This document shows positions 63,816 to 64,000 of a stretch of DNA of 64,000 nt, one piece after another. The DNA comes from Isoetes taiwanensis (taxonomy: Eukaryota; Streptophyta; Lycopodiopsida; Isoetales; Isoetaceae): positions 1,614,754 through 1,678,753 of the forward strand of contig JAJEKV010000051.1 of assembly GCA_021234155.1 (NCBI GenBank). Reading direction: 5' to 3'. Numbering within the stretch: position 1 is the stretch's first letter; each line of letters opens with the position of its first letter. The notes below the pieces were generated by a model. That model did no database searches. It worked only from the letters and a program-made list of their open reading frames with translations, and was not told where the DNA came from. The position numbers and the translations under genes are program-made.

Positions 63816-64000
63816 ATGCCTTCCCTTGTATGTACTGCATCTCATGTTCCTTTAAATATTTCTAACCTTATTTATGGATGTCACAGTTACATCTAAATGG
63901 TTCTCTCATGAATCATACATCCGCGGCGACAATTTCTAATAGATGCATGCCAATCCAAAAGAACGTAGAAATCAGCAGTCCTCTAATTTTTTATTTAAAG

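Overview
The window is repeat-dominated nuclear DNA from a land plant with a large genome. The evidence is nested Ty3/gypsy chromoviruses with ~1.6 kb LTRs, a plant-type LINE whose ORF1 ends in a CCHC knuckle, MITEs, a Mutator-like transposase and an Ulp1-type protease. I cannot name the lineage, and I see no rRNA, CRISPR array or clearly intact host gene.

Layout. (1) 1-30855: an old minus-strand Ty3/gypsy element (called G0), cut by the left edge. It is interrupted by a younger plus-strand Ty3/gypsy element (G1, 2360-21886, perfect 5-bp TSD CTTTC) and by a LINE (about 23136-30078), which itself carries a 322-bp MITE. G1 is a tandem LTR-internal-truncated LTR-internal-LTR structure. (2) 30856-33212: no recognised gene. 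(3) 33218-46404: a complete minus-strand Ty3/gypsy element (G2, TSD CTTTG) with gag, protease, RT, RNase H, integrase and chromodomain, all frameshifted to some degree. (4) 46410-54812: fossils, namely two LINE fragments, a gypsy integrase, a decayed G1-like element (G3) with its 3' LTR, and a second 322-bp MITE. (5) 55400-59845: a decayed Mutator-like element with GGATC-rich repeats at both ends. (6) 59846-64000: degenerate exons and an Ulp1/C48 protease fragment.

Main discovery. All three better-preserved gypsy elements (G0, G1, G2) carry a histone H3-like reading frame between the primer-binding site and gag. In G2 the gene opens with the H3 tail word MARTKQ and ends in a full H3 histone fold, with motifs (IRHFQ, LLIP, RVTLMR) that look more like CENH3 than canonical H3. 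G0 keeps the C-terminal half, and G1 keeps pieces of the whole fold in both tandem copies. G0 and G2 copies differ mostly at synonymous positions, so the gene was under selection. A second, weaker, H2A-like histone frame follows in G2 and G0, and perhaps in G1. In G2 each histone frame has the same TATA decamer CTATAAATAG about 110 nt upstream of its ATG and lies behind a pair of ~67-bp hairpins. The hairpin stems change in a compensatory way between elements. I read this as a retrotransposon family carrying its own histone module together with a chromodomain integrase. The function is inference.

Caution: many frameshifts sit in GC-rich words that also differ erratically between duplicate copies and between LTRs of one element, so some may be sequence errors rather than decay.
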